Shown here: positions 8,766 through 17,800 of the stretch, piece by piece
Layout of the letters: every line of letters starts with the position of its first letter
How positions within the stretch are numbered: the stretch's first letter is position 1
Assembly: GCA_040289475.1 (NCBI GenBank)
Contig: PSLF01000013.1
Location: 1 to 55,904, forward strand
Source of the DNA: Acidimicrobiia bacterium
GTDB taxonomy: Bacteria > Actinomycetota > Acidimicrobiia > ATN3 > PSLF01
Reading direction: 5' to 3'
DNA: 55,904 nucleotides
The notes under the pieces: generated by a model
What the model was told of the DNA's origin: nothing
Seen by the model: the letters and a program-made list of their open reading frames with translations, nothing else
The model's database searches: none
Translations under genes and position numbers: made by a program

Positions 8766-9704
8766 TTATCCTTTCGCACCTGGTCTAAAACTCCCTTCGT
8801 TTGGAATCGTTCCCCAAACACTTGCTTCGAACCGTTCGGGAGCTTCGATCATTGGGTACCATCCGGTCCCTTCGATTTCTACTATCTCCGACCTGTGCAC
8901 TTCGTTTTTTATGATTCGGAGTGAGAACGCGCACTTGGAGCGAACGCGCTGCCCGACCACGACCCGGACTGGAACCGATACGTCGCTCAAGCGGGATGTC
9001 CACTCGCTCCAATTTGCCACATGGGTTCGCATTCTTATCCCAATGGTTTTCGTACCTGGTAAGGCGAGGTAATTTCGAAGGGACGAGTAACGCAGCGCCT
9101 CGTTCCGTCCGCGTGCCGCTCGGGCTATCCGCCAAAACCGCAATCTAGCGTCGAGGCTGATTCGCAGTCCTGAAAGATACTGCCCAATTCGAGTGTTGTT
9201 GGAGGCCAGTCTGGCCTGCTCGACGGTGCGAAAACTCGATGCGATGCCCCCCGCGGGGGATCTCCCTAAAAGTTCTGGATTCACCAGCACCAGGGTCGTT
9301 ACCTTTTCGGGTCTGAGGAGTGCTAAGGCAACTGCGAGGCCAGAAGCATCTCGGTGCGCACAAATCCTGGCAGGCTCTTGTACAAGCTTGTCCAAGAACC
9401 TGACTCCGTATCTTACGTAGTCCACCGGGCGGTACTGTATCGAAGGCCTGTCCGACTCGCCAGAGCCCACGTGGTCGAACGCAACAACACGGCCGAGTTT
9501 TTCGGAATTCCTGAGCTGGAACGCGAACACGAGCGAGTTTTCTTGCAGGGCCGGTACCAGTACTGTAAGGGGTCCTGAACCGGCGGCTCGGTAAGCGATG
9601 TAAGTTCCCCCCAGAACTAAATGGCTTGCATCGCCGAAAGTAATTCGGGAGTGACTGGCTCGGTTAGGATTCATTGTGTCGATTCGAGACGGGCAATCAT
9701 GCAA
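8766..9704 (-). CDS. Alpha/beta-hydrolase fold protein with replaced catalytic residues
   Basis: 312 aa with alpha/beta-hydrolase order: strand and oxyanion region (LTVLVPALQENS, 46-57), VVAFDHVGSGESDRP (73-87), nucleophile elbow at HRDASGLA (117-124), TTLVLVNPELL, a cap of about 80 residues, VRVVVGQ, and the C-terminal position GTGWYP (279-284). The usual Ser in G-x-S-x-G is Asp119, as in dehalogenases and epoxide hydrolases. The usual catalytic His (G-x-G-H-x-P) is Trp282, so normal hydrolase chemistry is doubtful. The start could also be Met11. It is the first gene of the operon leading to mnmA, divergent from the Nudix gene. Possible roles: a pseudo-hydrolase with a binding role, or an enzyme with an unusual His position. 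Confidence 0.8.
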   Translation of the reverse strand: MHDCPSRIDTMNPNRASHSRITFGDASHLVLGGTYIAYRAAGSGPLTVLVPALQENSLVFAFQLRNSEKLGRVVAFDHVGSGESDRPSIQYRPVDYVRYGVRFLDKLVQEPARICAHRDASGLAVALALLRPEKVTTLVLVNPELLGRSPAGGIASSFRTVEQARLASNNTRIGQYLSGLRISLDARLRFWRIARAARGRNEALRYSSLRNYLALPGTKTIGIRMRTHVANWSEWTSRLSDVSVPVRVVVGQRVRSKCAFSLRIIKNEVHRSEIVEIEGTGWYPMIEAPERFEASVWGTIPNEGSFRPGAKG

Positions 9705-9737
9705 GTAATCCGGTATCAGGCCGGACGGAGGTAAGCG

Positions 9738-10256
9738 TTGTCATCGTATCAGAACCGATACTGGCGCCATCTCATGGTCTCCGCTGCGCTTCTCGAATCC
9801 GATAATCGGGTGCTTCTCGTTGAGAACCTGAGGCCGTGGAGAGGGAAGAGCGAGTGGACGGTACCAGCAGGCATCCTTGACCCAGACGAGACTCTCGTTG
9901 ACACGGCCCAAAGAGAGGTGGAAGAAGAAACAGGTTTGAAGGTGACCGAGTGGGAAGGTCTGGCTTATGTGGTACACCGGATTTTCGTCCCAATCAAGCT
10001 TCAATTGGCCGTATATGTGTTCTCAGCTGCATCTTTCGAGGGAGAGTTGAGATTGGCGGATCCCGATGGCGTGGTTGTTGATGCGGTGTGGGCTAGTCGA
10101 GAGCAAATCCTGGAGTTGATGGACTCCAACGTGTTGTCCGATCCTCTGCTCGAGTGGCTTGAGGGGCCTAGAATTACCAGGTTCTACGAGTATAGAGAGA
10201 CTACACCAGACGCCGGTGACCTCCTTCGGGCTCTCAGCTCGCGTTCTATGGATTGA
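9738..10256 (+). CDS. Nudix hydrolase
   Basis: 172 aa. Nudix enzymes cleave nucleoside-diphosphate-X compounds. The Nudix box is complete: Gly in AGILDPDE, then REVEEETGL (REUxEExGU), so metal binding and catalysis should be intact. The strong SD GGAGGT (9727-9732) sits five bases before a TTG at 9738, which I take as the start; no better ATG exists until inside the fold. The substrate cannot be read from sequence. Extra N-terminal aromatic residues (YQNRYWRHL) resemble those in ADP-ribose or NAD-related members, but this is a guess. It is transcribed alone, divergent from the hydrolase operon and 122 bases before the MgtE-type transporter. Confidence 0.9.
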   Translation: MSSYQNRYWRHLMVSAALLESDNRVLLVENLRPWRGKSEWTVPAGILDPDETLVDTAQREVEEETGLKVTEWEGLAYVVHRIFVPIKLQLAVYVFSAASFEGELRLADPDGVVVDAVWASREQILELMDSNVLSDPLLEWLEGPRITRFYEYRETTPDAGDLLRALSSRSMD

Positions 10257-10378
10257 TTACGACATTACTCAGATTGGGTCCGGTGGGTTTCTGACCGGAC
10301 GAGGAGTGCTGGCTCTGATACTCTTCGCCCGGCGATTATCGCCCAAATCCGGGCTCCCGAATCTTTTGGAGCAGGGTA

Positions 10379-11677
10379 GTGCGGCGCGGATGGACGAAGA
10401 ATCTACCCCTAATACCTGCTTCGGCGCGGTCGTTTCTGCGGCCGCTAAGGGCGCTCGCGTCCTTAGCTGGATCGATCACAGCTCTTGTACAACGCGAGTC
10501 TCGCTCTCTCGCACAGGGATTTGCGGCTAACCTAGCATCCTCGCTCGGTGATCTCTTTGCCGGTGCCGTCCTTGGATCGATTACTGGCAGACTAGAGGCT
10601 CTACCGGGGCTGTTGATCCTCATCCCTCCTGCTATCGGAATGCGAGGAAACATCTTTGCCGCTATGGGATCTCGCCTCGGGACAGCACTTCACTTAGGAG
10701 CCTTCGAACCCGCATTGAGACGCGGGGCAGTTCTGGGTGACAACGTATCAGCTGCCACAGTGAATACTCTTGTCCTGAGCGTCGCAATGGCTCCTATGGC
10801 CAGGATTGCATGTGTGGCGTTTGGGGTAACCGCCATCTCCACTGTGGACTTTATGGTGATCAGCGTCGTGGGTGGAGTATTAGCATCAGCTGTACTCCTC
10901 GTTATAACCGTGTTTATAGCGATCGTGTCCGCCCGGAAAGGCTGGGATCTCGATTACGTATCCCCCCCGCTTGTAACGTTCATTGGCGACGTAGTCACGC
11001 TTCCGTCGCTAGTAGTAGCCTCGTACTTGGCTCGAATTCCCTATGTCACTCCGTTGGTGGCGACAGCTGTGCTTTTCAGTGCATGCGCAGTCGTGGCATG
11101 GGAGCTGTCGCATGGTAATGCTAGAGCGCGTCGAATAGTTAAAGAATCCATTCCTGTTTTGGTTTTGGCTGCCATCGTGGACATCGTTGCTGGCGTAACA
11201 CTCGACAAAAGAGTCGAGACTTTCTTGGTTTTCCCGGCGTTTTTAGTTATGCTCCCAGCTTTTCTGGAAGATTCGGGATCCTTGGGCTCGATGCTGGCGG
11301 CGAGGCTGTCATCCCGTCTCCACGCCGGAATCATTTCACCGAGTCCATATCCCCTCGAAGCTCTCCCTGAATTCGCATTGCTTTTCATCTTGTCTATTCC
11401 TGTATACCTGATTCTCGGAGTCTCCTCATCCGTCGTATCGGCGGTCATCGGCGCAGAGAGCCCTGGAGTACTGGCAATGCTCGGGATCACCTTGGGCGCA
11501 GGATTATTGGCGACTATCTTTGCAGCGGTGGTCGCCTACTACGGAGCGATAGCCTCGTATCGCATAGGTCTGGACCCTGATAACCACGGCACCCCTTTGG
11601 TCACATCTAGCATGGATGTGGCGGCATCGGTTGCTCTCATTGTCGTCCTGGCCCTAGCGGGCTATGCACGGCTTTGA
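10379..11677 (+). CDS. Duplicated MgtE/SLC41-type divalent cation transporter
   Basis: 432 aa with about 10 predicted membrane helices forming two tandem MgtE integral-membrane domains. Each half has the same landmarks. Half 1: ILIPPAIGMRGNIFAAMGSR near residues 81-100, and DLDYVSPPLVT. Half 2: LVMLPAFLEDSGSLGSMLAA, and GLDPDNHGTPLVTSSMD. The N-terminal cytoplasmic and CBS domains of bacterial MgtE are absent, as in eukaryotic SLC41 and some actinobacterial and archaeal members. Likely Mg2+ or another divalent cation; not provable here. Start GTG 10379 has GGAG at 10368-10371. It converges on the CDF gene with 11 bases between. Confidence 0.85.
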   Translation: MRRGWTKNLPLIPASARSFLRPLRALASLAGSITALVQRESRSLAQGFAANLASSLGDLFAGAVLGSITGRLEALPGLLILIPPAIGMRGNIFAAMGSRLGTALHLGAFEPALRRGAVLGDNVSAATVNTLVLSVAMAPMARIACVAFGVTAISTVDFMVISVVGGVLASAVLLVITVFIAIVSARKGWDLDYVSPPLVTFIGDVVTLPSLVVASYLARIPYVTPLVATAVLFSACAVVAWELSHGNARARRIVKESIPVLVLAAIVDIVAGVTLDKRVETFLVFPAFLVMLPAFLEDSGSLGSMLAARLSSRLHAGIISPSPYPLEALPEFALLFILSIPVYLILGVSSSVVSAVIGAESPGVLAMLGITLGAGLLATIFAAVVAYYGAIASYRIGLDPDNHGTPLVTSSMDVAASVALIVVLALAGYARL

Positions 11678-11688
11678 TGACATACCGC

Positions 11689-12609
11689 CTATTCGGCCGC
11701 TTTCGACGCCGGGCTAGGCTGTTCTTCGCAAGGGTGGCACTCTACCTCCAGGGTGGAGTGGCGGATTCCAAACCGCTCGGCAAGCAGACTACTCAACCGG
11801 TTTCTTTCGTTTTGAGCTTCGTGAAGGCTCACATCTCCGGATAAAACCACATGTCCAGAGAGGGCGGGATTGTCACTCGAGAGGTTCCAGATGTGAACGT
11901 GGTGGACAGAGGTGACAGCCGGTTGACTGCGGATGAAATCTTCGACCTCCGTGACGTCGATATGCCGTGGTGCTCCCTCCAAGAGCACGTGTGTAACCTC
12001 CCATAGGATGCGGCCTGCTGCCAGACACATAACTAACGCAATGAGTAATGCGAGTGCCGCATCGAGCCTATAGATTCGCCATAGAGAGATTGCGACACCG
12101 GAGATGACAGTCACCGTTGAAAAGGCTACGTCAGCCAAGAGGTTTAGCGCGGCTGCCTTCATATTCAAATCAATCCGCCGACCACTCACTACTACCACGG
12201 CACTGCTGGCATTTACTACCACCCCGATAGCCGCGGTTACAGCAACGACTAGACCTGGAACTGGGGGTGGCTCGAAAAGGCGCCGAATCGCTTCTGCACC
12301 TATGAGTGCTGCAGCGCCAACCAAGAGAAGGGAATTGACCTGCGCACCGAGCACCTCTGTGCGCTGAAAGCCGTAGGTCAGCTTACGCGTAGGTGGTTTT
12401 GCTGAAAATTTTACGGCCAGGAGGGCAATCCCTAATGCGATCACGTCGGAGGTGTTGTGAGCGGCGTCCGAGACCAGGGCCAGTGATCTAGATGCAAAAC
12501 CCACGGTTGCTTCTGCTGCAGCGAAGGCAGCGTTTATGGCGAGTGCGAGGACAAGAGCTCTGAGTTTTGCGTGGTCTAGTTCAGACTCGGAGGAGACGCT
12601 GGGTTTCAT
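11689..12609 (-). CDS. Cation diffusion facilitator (CzcD/ZitB-like efflux)
   Basis: 306 aa from ATG 12609. Six predicted helices are followed by a cytoplasmic ferredoxin-like domain (about 205-300) with HHVHIWNLSS. Exports Zn2+ or similar ions by proton antiport. The transport site in helix 2 is intact (His51 and Asp55 in SDAAHNTSD). In helix 5 the usual His-x-x-x-Asp is Asn156-x-x-x-Asp160 (NLLAD), which could change metal preference. The C-terminus carries ECHPCEEQ, a possible extra metal site. The ATG overlaps the stop of the upstream small membrane gene (ATGA), so the two are coupled. It sits opposite a Mg2+-type transporter; no metalloregulator gene is nearby. Confidence 0.9.
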   Translation of the reverse strand: MKPSVSSESELDHAKLRALVLALAINAAFAAAEATVGFASRSLALVSDAAHNTSDVIALGIALLAVKFSAKPPTRKLTYGFQRTEVLGAQVNSLLLVGAAALIGAEAIRRLFEPPPVPGLVVAVTAAIGVVVNASSAVVVVSGRRIDLNMKAAALNLLADVAFSTVTVISGVAISLWRIYRLDAALALLIALVMCLAAGRILWEVTHVLLEGAPRHIDVTEVEDFIRSQPAVTSVHHVHIWNLSSDNPALSGHVVLSGDVSLHEAQNERNRLSSLLAERFGIRHSTLEVECHPCEEQPSPASKAAE

Positions 12610-12887
12610 CCATCTCTCGACCGCCGTTCCACGAGCTTGGTGTCCACTCTCAAGACAGCAACAAGAAGGCCCCACAACCCTGCAGCGCTTACGCTTAGGA
12701 GACCGGCCAGGGAGAGAGCCCGGCCGGAAGCTACCCCAACCGCCTGCAGGGTCGCGTAAGCCACTACCATTAAGACGAGTGGCACAAAAAATAAGAGAGC
12801 CACTGTCCCTGCGATTACGGGAATGCGCACTGACCAGTCCCCTCCATCGGCTGTCGGAGATGCATGTGTTAGGTTACGATCTTGCAT
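12606..12887 (-). CDS. Small two-helix membrane protein coupled to the CDF transporter
   Basis: 93 aa. A hydrophilic N-terminus is followed by two predicted helices (about 22-48 and 57-78) and an Arg-rich C-terminus (ERRSRDG). Not recognised as any named family. Its TGA overlaps the ATG of the CDF gene by four bases (ATGA), and a GAGG lies about 8 bases before its own ATG at 12887, so I accept it as real. A role with the transporter is inferred from coupling alone. Confidence 0.65.
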   Translation of the reverse strand: MQDRNLTHASPTADGGDWSVRIPVIAGTVALLFFVPLVLMVVAYATLQAVGVASGRALSLAGLLSVSAAGLWGLLVAVLRVDTKLVERRSRDG

Positions 12888-12928
12888 GCTCAGAGCCTCA
12901 AAGTAGAACGTCTCGATGAGGTCAGAAT

Positions 12929-14104
12929 ATGAAATCGCCGCGTGTTTTGCGGTGGCAAAAACAGAGTCAGCACCGGCATGCGCAGCTTAGGGAGGGAACA
13001 AACTTGAGAATTACGCATCCTGTAACCCTCCTCAACACAGCGCGCGCCTCGGCGACCTCCAATGACCATCGCTCGTCCCGGTTGAGCGATGTTTGCGAAT
13101 GCTCGGCCAGAAGTGATCTAAGCGTAATAGTTCCAGCGTTCAATGAAGAAAAAACGTTACAGAAAACGCTTCCGAGCGCGATAGAGGTTGCTTCGTCTCA
13201 CGGCAGCTGCGAGCTGATTGTAGTAGACGATGGCTCAACCGACGACACGCTGAGGGTGGCTGGCCGGATTTTAGAGAATTTTCCCCGAAGTGAGCTGATA
13301 TGGCATCCCCACAACCGTGGAAAAGGAGCTGCGGTCAAAAGCGGGGTGACACGGGCCCGAGGCAAAACAATCGTATTCGTCGATGCAGATTTAGCCCCCG
13401 ACCTTCGCACGGGCTTGGATCGGGCCATAAAAGAGCTAGAGTCGGCGGATGTGGCTATAGCATCAAGAGCTCTACCGGATTCGGAAGTCGTGGGCGCTAC
13501 CGTGTCGAGACGAGCGCTGGGCCTTGGTTTCAGAACGCTCAGGAGAATGTTGTTTGATTTGGAGGTAGCGGACACGCAATGCGGACTAAAGGCCTTCAGA
13601 GCAGGTCCGGCCAAAGTACTGTTCCATTCGCTGAGATCTACAGGATTTGTTTTCGATGTAGAACTGTTGCTTACAGCCCGCTGGTTAGGTTTGGATGTCG
13701 CAGAGTTCCCTGTTAGGTGGGTTGCGTATGGAGCTTCTGCTGTCAATCCCATAGTTGACAGCGCAATGATGGCGGCTGGACTCTTAAGATTGCGTTTCCG
13801 GTCCCAAGTTCCTCCGCCGGTTCCTTGCGTGGAGTTCTTTGGACGTCAACTTGATTTCTCCCATAGATCGCGCTTAGTGAAGGTCCTACGCCACGGGGAT
13901 CTTGTGGTTCATAGGGAAGACCGCATCGCAATTTTGCTCTTTTGTTCCCCTCTGGAGGCGGCAAGGGCTGTGGCAGGCAGGATCCCACACTTGTTCGACC
14001 TTGAGGATGCGTTAGTTTCATCCATTCCGGGTGACGAGGCTCTCCGCCTCGCCCGAGAGGCATTCAATTCGGTGCGGGACGACGTCCAGTTTGTTTTCGC
14101 ATGA
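12929..14104 (+). CDS. GT2 glycosyltransferase, DPM1/Alg5-like, with an extra C-terminal domain
   Basis: 391 aa. The catalytic GT-A domain covers about 65-290: LSVIVPAFNEEKTL, IVVDDGSTDDT, the metal-binding DAD in VFVDADLAPD, and ADTQCGLKAFR. This matches dolichyl/polyprenyl-phosphate glucose or mannose synthases that load sugars onto a lipid carrier at the inner face of the membrane. The last 90 residues are unusual: LRHGDLVV...AILLFCSPLEAARAVAGRI resembles a GGDEF/cyclase-type fold in spacing but lacks GGDEF. Start ATG 12929 follows GAGG at 12918-12921. Its stop overlaps the methyltransferase start (ATGA), so it is the first gene of the envelope glycan operon. Confidence 0.85.
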   Translation: MKSPRVLRWQKQSQHRHAQLREGTNLRITHPVTLLNTARASATSNDHRSSRLSDVCECSARSDLSVIVPAFNEEKTLQKTLPSAIEVASSHGSCELIVVDDGSTDDTLRVAGRILENFPRSELIWHPHNRGKGAAVKSGVTRARGKTIVFVDADLAPDLRTGLDRAIKELESADVAIASRALPDSEVVGATVSRRALGLGFRTLRRMLFDLEVADTQCGLKAFRAGPAKVLFHSLRSTGFVFDVELLLTARWLGLDVAEFPVRWVAYGASAVNPIVDSAMMAAGLLRLRFRSQVPPPVPCVEFFGRQLDFSHRSRLVKVLRHGDLVVHREDRIAILLFCSPLEAARAVAGRIPHLFDLEDALVSSIPGDEALRLAREAFNSVRDDVQFVFA

Positions 14105-14844
14105 TCGGAAAATCGAGGTCTTTACCACGACGGAGCCTTCGGCGGTCGCTCCGGCTTTTTTGCGGCTTTTTGGCCGAGCGGAGCGACCCCGAAACCTTCT
14201 ATACAGCTTTGGCAGAGGACACTTGCGAAATTCTCTCAGCCTTCGTGGACTTTTCAAGGAGTTCGGTCCTGGACATCGGAGGCGGGCCCGGCTACTTCGC
14301 AGAAGCCGCATCGAAACGGGGGGCGAGGACGATTACAGTTGACTGCTCGGTCCAAGAGCTCTCGCTCCATGGTCGACAGCCTAATTTGGCGGTGTTGGGA
14401 GACGGCATTGCGCTTCCTATAAAGGATGATAGTTTCGACCTGGTCCACACTTCGAACGTATTGGAGCATGTGCCGTCAGTCTCTGACTTCTTGGACGAGA
14501 CGATCCGTGTGACCAAAAGCTCTGGAATCATCTTCGTTTCTTTTACAGTGTGGCTTTCTCTTTGGGGTGGGCACGAAACATCGCCGTGGCATCTTCTGGG
14601 AGGTGAGAGAGCAGCCAGACGTTATCACCGAAAACACGGGAAACCTCCCAAGAACCGTTTTCAAGAGAGTTTGTTTCCTGTGTACATTTCGGATTTCGAG
14701 AGACTCGTAAAGAACCGGCCTAACGTCTCGATACTGGAGTCCTTTCCCCGCTACTACCCGCACTGGGCGTCATTCCTGGCTCGACTACCACTTATGCGAG
14801 AGTTCGCCACTTGGAACTACGCAGCGATTCTCTCGAAGGCATAA
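14101..14844 (+). CDS. Class I SAM-dependent methyltransferase
   Basis: 247 aa. SAM-binding motif I is VLDIGGGPGYFAEAA (about 56-70). The acidic residue ending strand 2 is in TVDCS, motif II is ALPIKDDSFDLVHTSNVLEHV, and a later motif is SGIIFVSF. This is the Methyltransf_11 type. The C-terminal third (WHLLGGERAARRYHRKHG, YYPHWASFLARLP) is typical of actinobacterial methyltransferases beside AftD-type arabinosyltransferase genes, so a sugar or lipid-linked intermediate is a plausible substrate. ATGA overlap with the glycosyltransferase, and a 34-base overlap with the next gene. Confidence 0.85.
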   Translation: MIGKSRSLPRRSLRRSLRLFCGFLAERSDPETFYTALAEDTCEILSAFVDFSRSSVLDIGGGPGYFAEAASKRGARTITVDCSVQELSLHGRQPNLAVLGDGIALPIKDDSFDLVHTSNVLEHVPSVSDFLDETIRVTKSSGIIFVSFTVWLSLWGGHETSPWHLLGGERAARRYHRKHGKPPKNRFQESLFPVYISDFERLVKNRPNVSILESFPRYYPHWASFLARLPLMREFATWNYAAILSKA

Positions 14845-17800
14845 AGGGCAAGGTCGCCTTTTGGCTTGGCGCTGTTGCCTTCTCGGCATCGTCTTTTGTT
14901 GCGCTATCGATCACTTCCAGATTCGTGCCTGAGGGGACGGTTGCGGGAATCTCGGCCATCTTGGCCCTGTCTCTGGTTGTTGCAGTGGTGCCTGGCTATG
15001 TACAGATTGACCGAGCGGCAAGAGCCTCTGATGTCCGCTCGGCAACAGCGAGCTTGTCGGTGGAGCCGTCTTCTTTTGAGATCGGATACGCGGCACTGGC
15101 ATTGTTCATCGCTGCGCTTGCCTCTGTGGTAACAGCTCGGATCCTCAACCTCGACTATGTGGGCACTTTTGCGGTGGCACTTCAGTTTTTCCCGGCCCTA
15201 AAGCTCTCCTCATATAGGGGATTGCTCATGGGATCGGAGAGTTTCGGAGCGCTTGGCATGTCCTACGCCACGGAAGCAACGGTCAGGTTAGCTGTGTCGC
15301 CAGCGCTTGGCATCCCGTTGAAAGAGGGCGGTTTTGGGGCAGGACTCCTGTTAGGCACCTTGGTATCTCTCGTTGTCACGAAGCATCTTTGTACCCGAAG
15401 CGGAAATTTTGAGACAGCGGCAAGCGAACCTGACTCGAGAGGAAACAGCCGCCGTTCGGGGGCGATTCCGTCTCTCGCCGCTGGCTCAGTTGCCATTGCT
15501 AGCGCACTTGTTCTTGCTAATGCCGATCTGCTGACCATTTCGGCCAGGCTCTCGCCACACGAGGCTGACAGGTTTGCCGCAGCTTCCATTCCCGCCAAGG
15601 GAGTTTTTTTGGCTCTGTTCGTAGGAGGATGGATGTTCTTTGGAAGAGTGCGGCGAAGCGGCGATGCATCAGAAGCTGTGCGACTGGGTGTTATAACGGC
15701 TGGTTGCGGGGTTGTTCTGAGCGCATGCGCTGTAGCAGCCTCTCCGCTTGCCTTTTTCGCTCTTTCCAAGCCCCGCGAATCTATCTGGCTCGTCGCTGTG
15801 GTGTGTATGGCTATGGCATTGGCATCTGGGACGTGGACCCTTACCAACCTTTCGCTTTCGCTAAATGGCGCTTATACATGGGCCCCTCCACTTTTTGGGA
15901 TCGGGATCTGGGCATTGGCCAGTTCGTCAGCGCACACGTCGGTTGATCTCGCAGTCTCGCTGTTGGCAGCTAACTACGTAGCGTTCGTTTTGGCGAGTAT
16001 ATATACCTCCCGTCTCCGAACAACATCGCGGCCGCACTTTGAGCATTGTTCAAAGAAAAAGCGGATGGGAGTTGCAAAAAAAATCCGCTCTGTAGCGAGC
16101 CAATTTGCCAAAAGAGTTGGCATGGATCCTCTCTTGGGGTATGTCTCGCTCGTTGCCATCGCTGGTGTGTGTTTCGCTCAGCAGCCGGGCAAGATCGTCT
16201 CTGACACGAAAATCGATATGGCCATCGACCCACTCTTTTTCCTCCGAAGGGCTTATGACATGTGGGAGCCCCTCGGTTACTTCGGGCACGTTCAGAACCA
16301 GTCGTATGGCTACTTGTTCCCAATGGGTCCTTACTTTGTGGCCGCTAAGTACTTTTCGCTTCCAATGTGGATTGCACAGCGCGTTTGGATCTTCGGGGTG
16401 GCGGCCACGGCGTTCACCGGTGTTTGCTTTCTAGCAGCTCGTCTCGGAATCGGGACACCTCGCACCCGCATTGCAGCAGCGGGTTTTTATGTAACAGCCC
16501 CAATTTATGCCTCCCTCGTGGCCTTTACATCTGCTGCCGTCCTTCCCGGCTCATTACTCCCATGGATGATTGGAGCTTTGGTGCCGAGAGATCGCCGTTG
16601 GACACCCCTGGTCGGAGCTTTGCGCTCATCCGCTGCTTACGCTTTGGCAGGGGCTGTTAACGCCGCGGCGACTCTTGCCGTTTTACCGGCTGTAGCGGTG
16701 TATTTGATCACGACCAAGCTCTCGGCATATCGCGCAGGGCACAACCGCTCCCGCCCACTCTCTAGCCCCAAGCTGCAATTGATAGCTGCCACAGCGGTCT
16801 TATATGCCCTCGCTTCGGTCTGGTGGTCGATTCCTTTGATCCTTTTGAGGACGTATGGATTCAATTTTCTCCAGTACACGGAGTCCGCCGTGGCGGCTGC
16901 TTCGACTCAGTCTCTATTCGAGTCAATGCGTGGGAGTGGGTACTGGCTAGCGTACTTGAATCTTCGCCGACCGTGGCTTCCAGGTGGATGGGAGTACGTC
17001 TCCTCCCCTGTTCTGGTAGTCGCCAGCGGTACTGCGGTAGCCGTTGGCCTCGCAGGTTTGGCTTTTCTAGGAGCGAGGAAGCGGTTGTTTCCCGCTGTTT
17101 TGTTTTTGCTAGGCGTGGCTGCGAGTGCCGGACCCTACTGGTTCTCCGGCGCAGGCATTTTTCACAAGGCGATTCTCGCGATGTTGGGAGGACCTCTGGG
17201 GGCATTACGAAACGTCTCAAAGTTCGAGTTCCTGGTTACTCTCCCGCTCTCGCTAGGGTTGGCGCACTTTGCCCCTGCTCTCAGGGTGTTGTCCATTGGA
17301 CACTCATCCGGCCAAAAGCGGGTTCTTGCAGCCTTATCGATGGTGGCCGTGGGGGTCAGCATTTTGATGATGACTATCCCTGCGATACGGGGACAGCTGG
17401 CGACCCGGGGCGGGTTCGAGGCAGTGCCTCAGTACTGGCTAGACGCCGCCAGATGGCTAAACGATCACTCGGGGCATGATCGGGTGGCGGTGATTCCGGG
17501 TGCTCCGTTTGGGGAGTACCAGTGGGGGAGACCGTTAGATGAAGTACTACAGCCGCTCTCTCATGTGCCTTGGGCGGTCCGTAGTTTGATTCCTCTCGGA
17601 GGAACTGGAAGTACGAGGCTGTTGGACGCAGTGGAAAACCATCTCCTAGGCCAGGTACCCTCGCCGGGACTGGCTCCTGCTCTTACTTCTGCTGGGATAA
17701 GGTATTTGGTCGTCAGGAACGATCTCGACTGGCGTGCCTCGGGAGCACCGAGGCCATTGCAGGTCAAGAAAACCTTGGAGGCTTCTGGCGGATTCGTAGA

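Noticed and set aside
16823-17479. Alternative-frame plus-strand open frame (218 codons) inside aftD
   Set aside because: Arg/Ser/Cys-rich shadow; the aftD frame carries continuous membrane helices and family motifs here.
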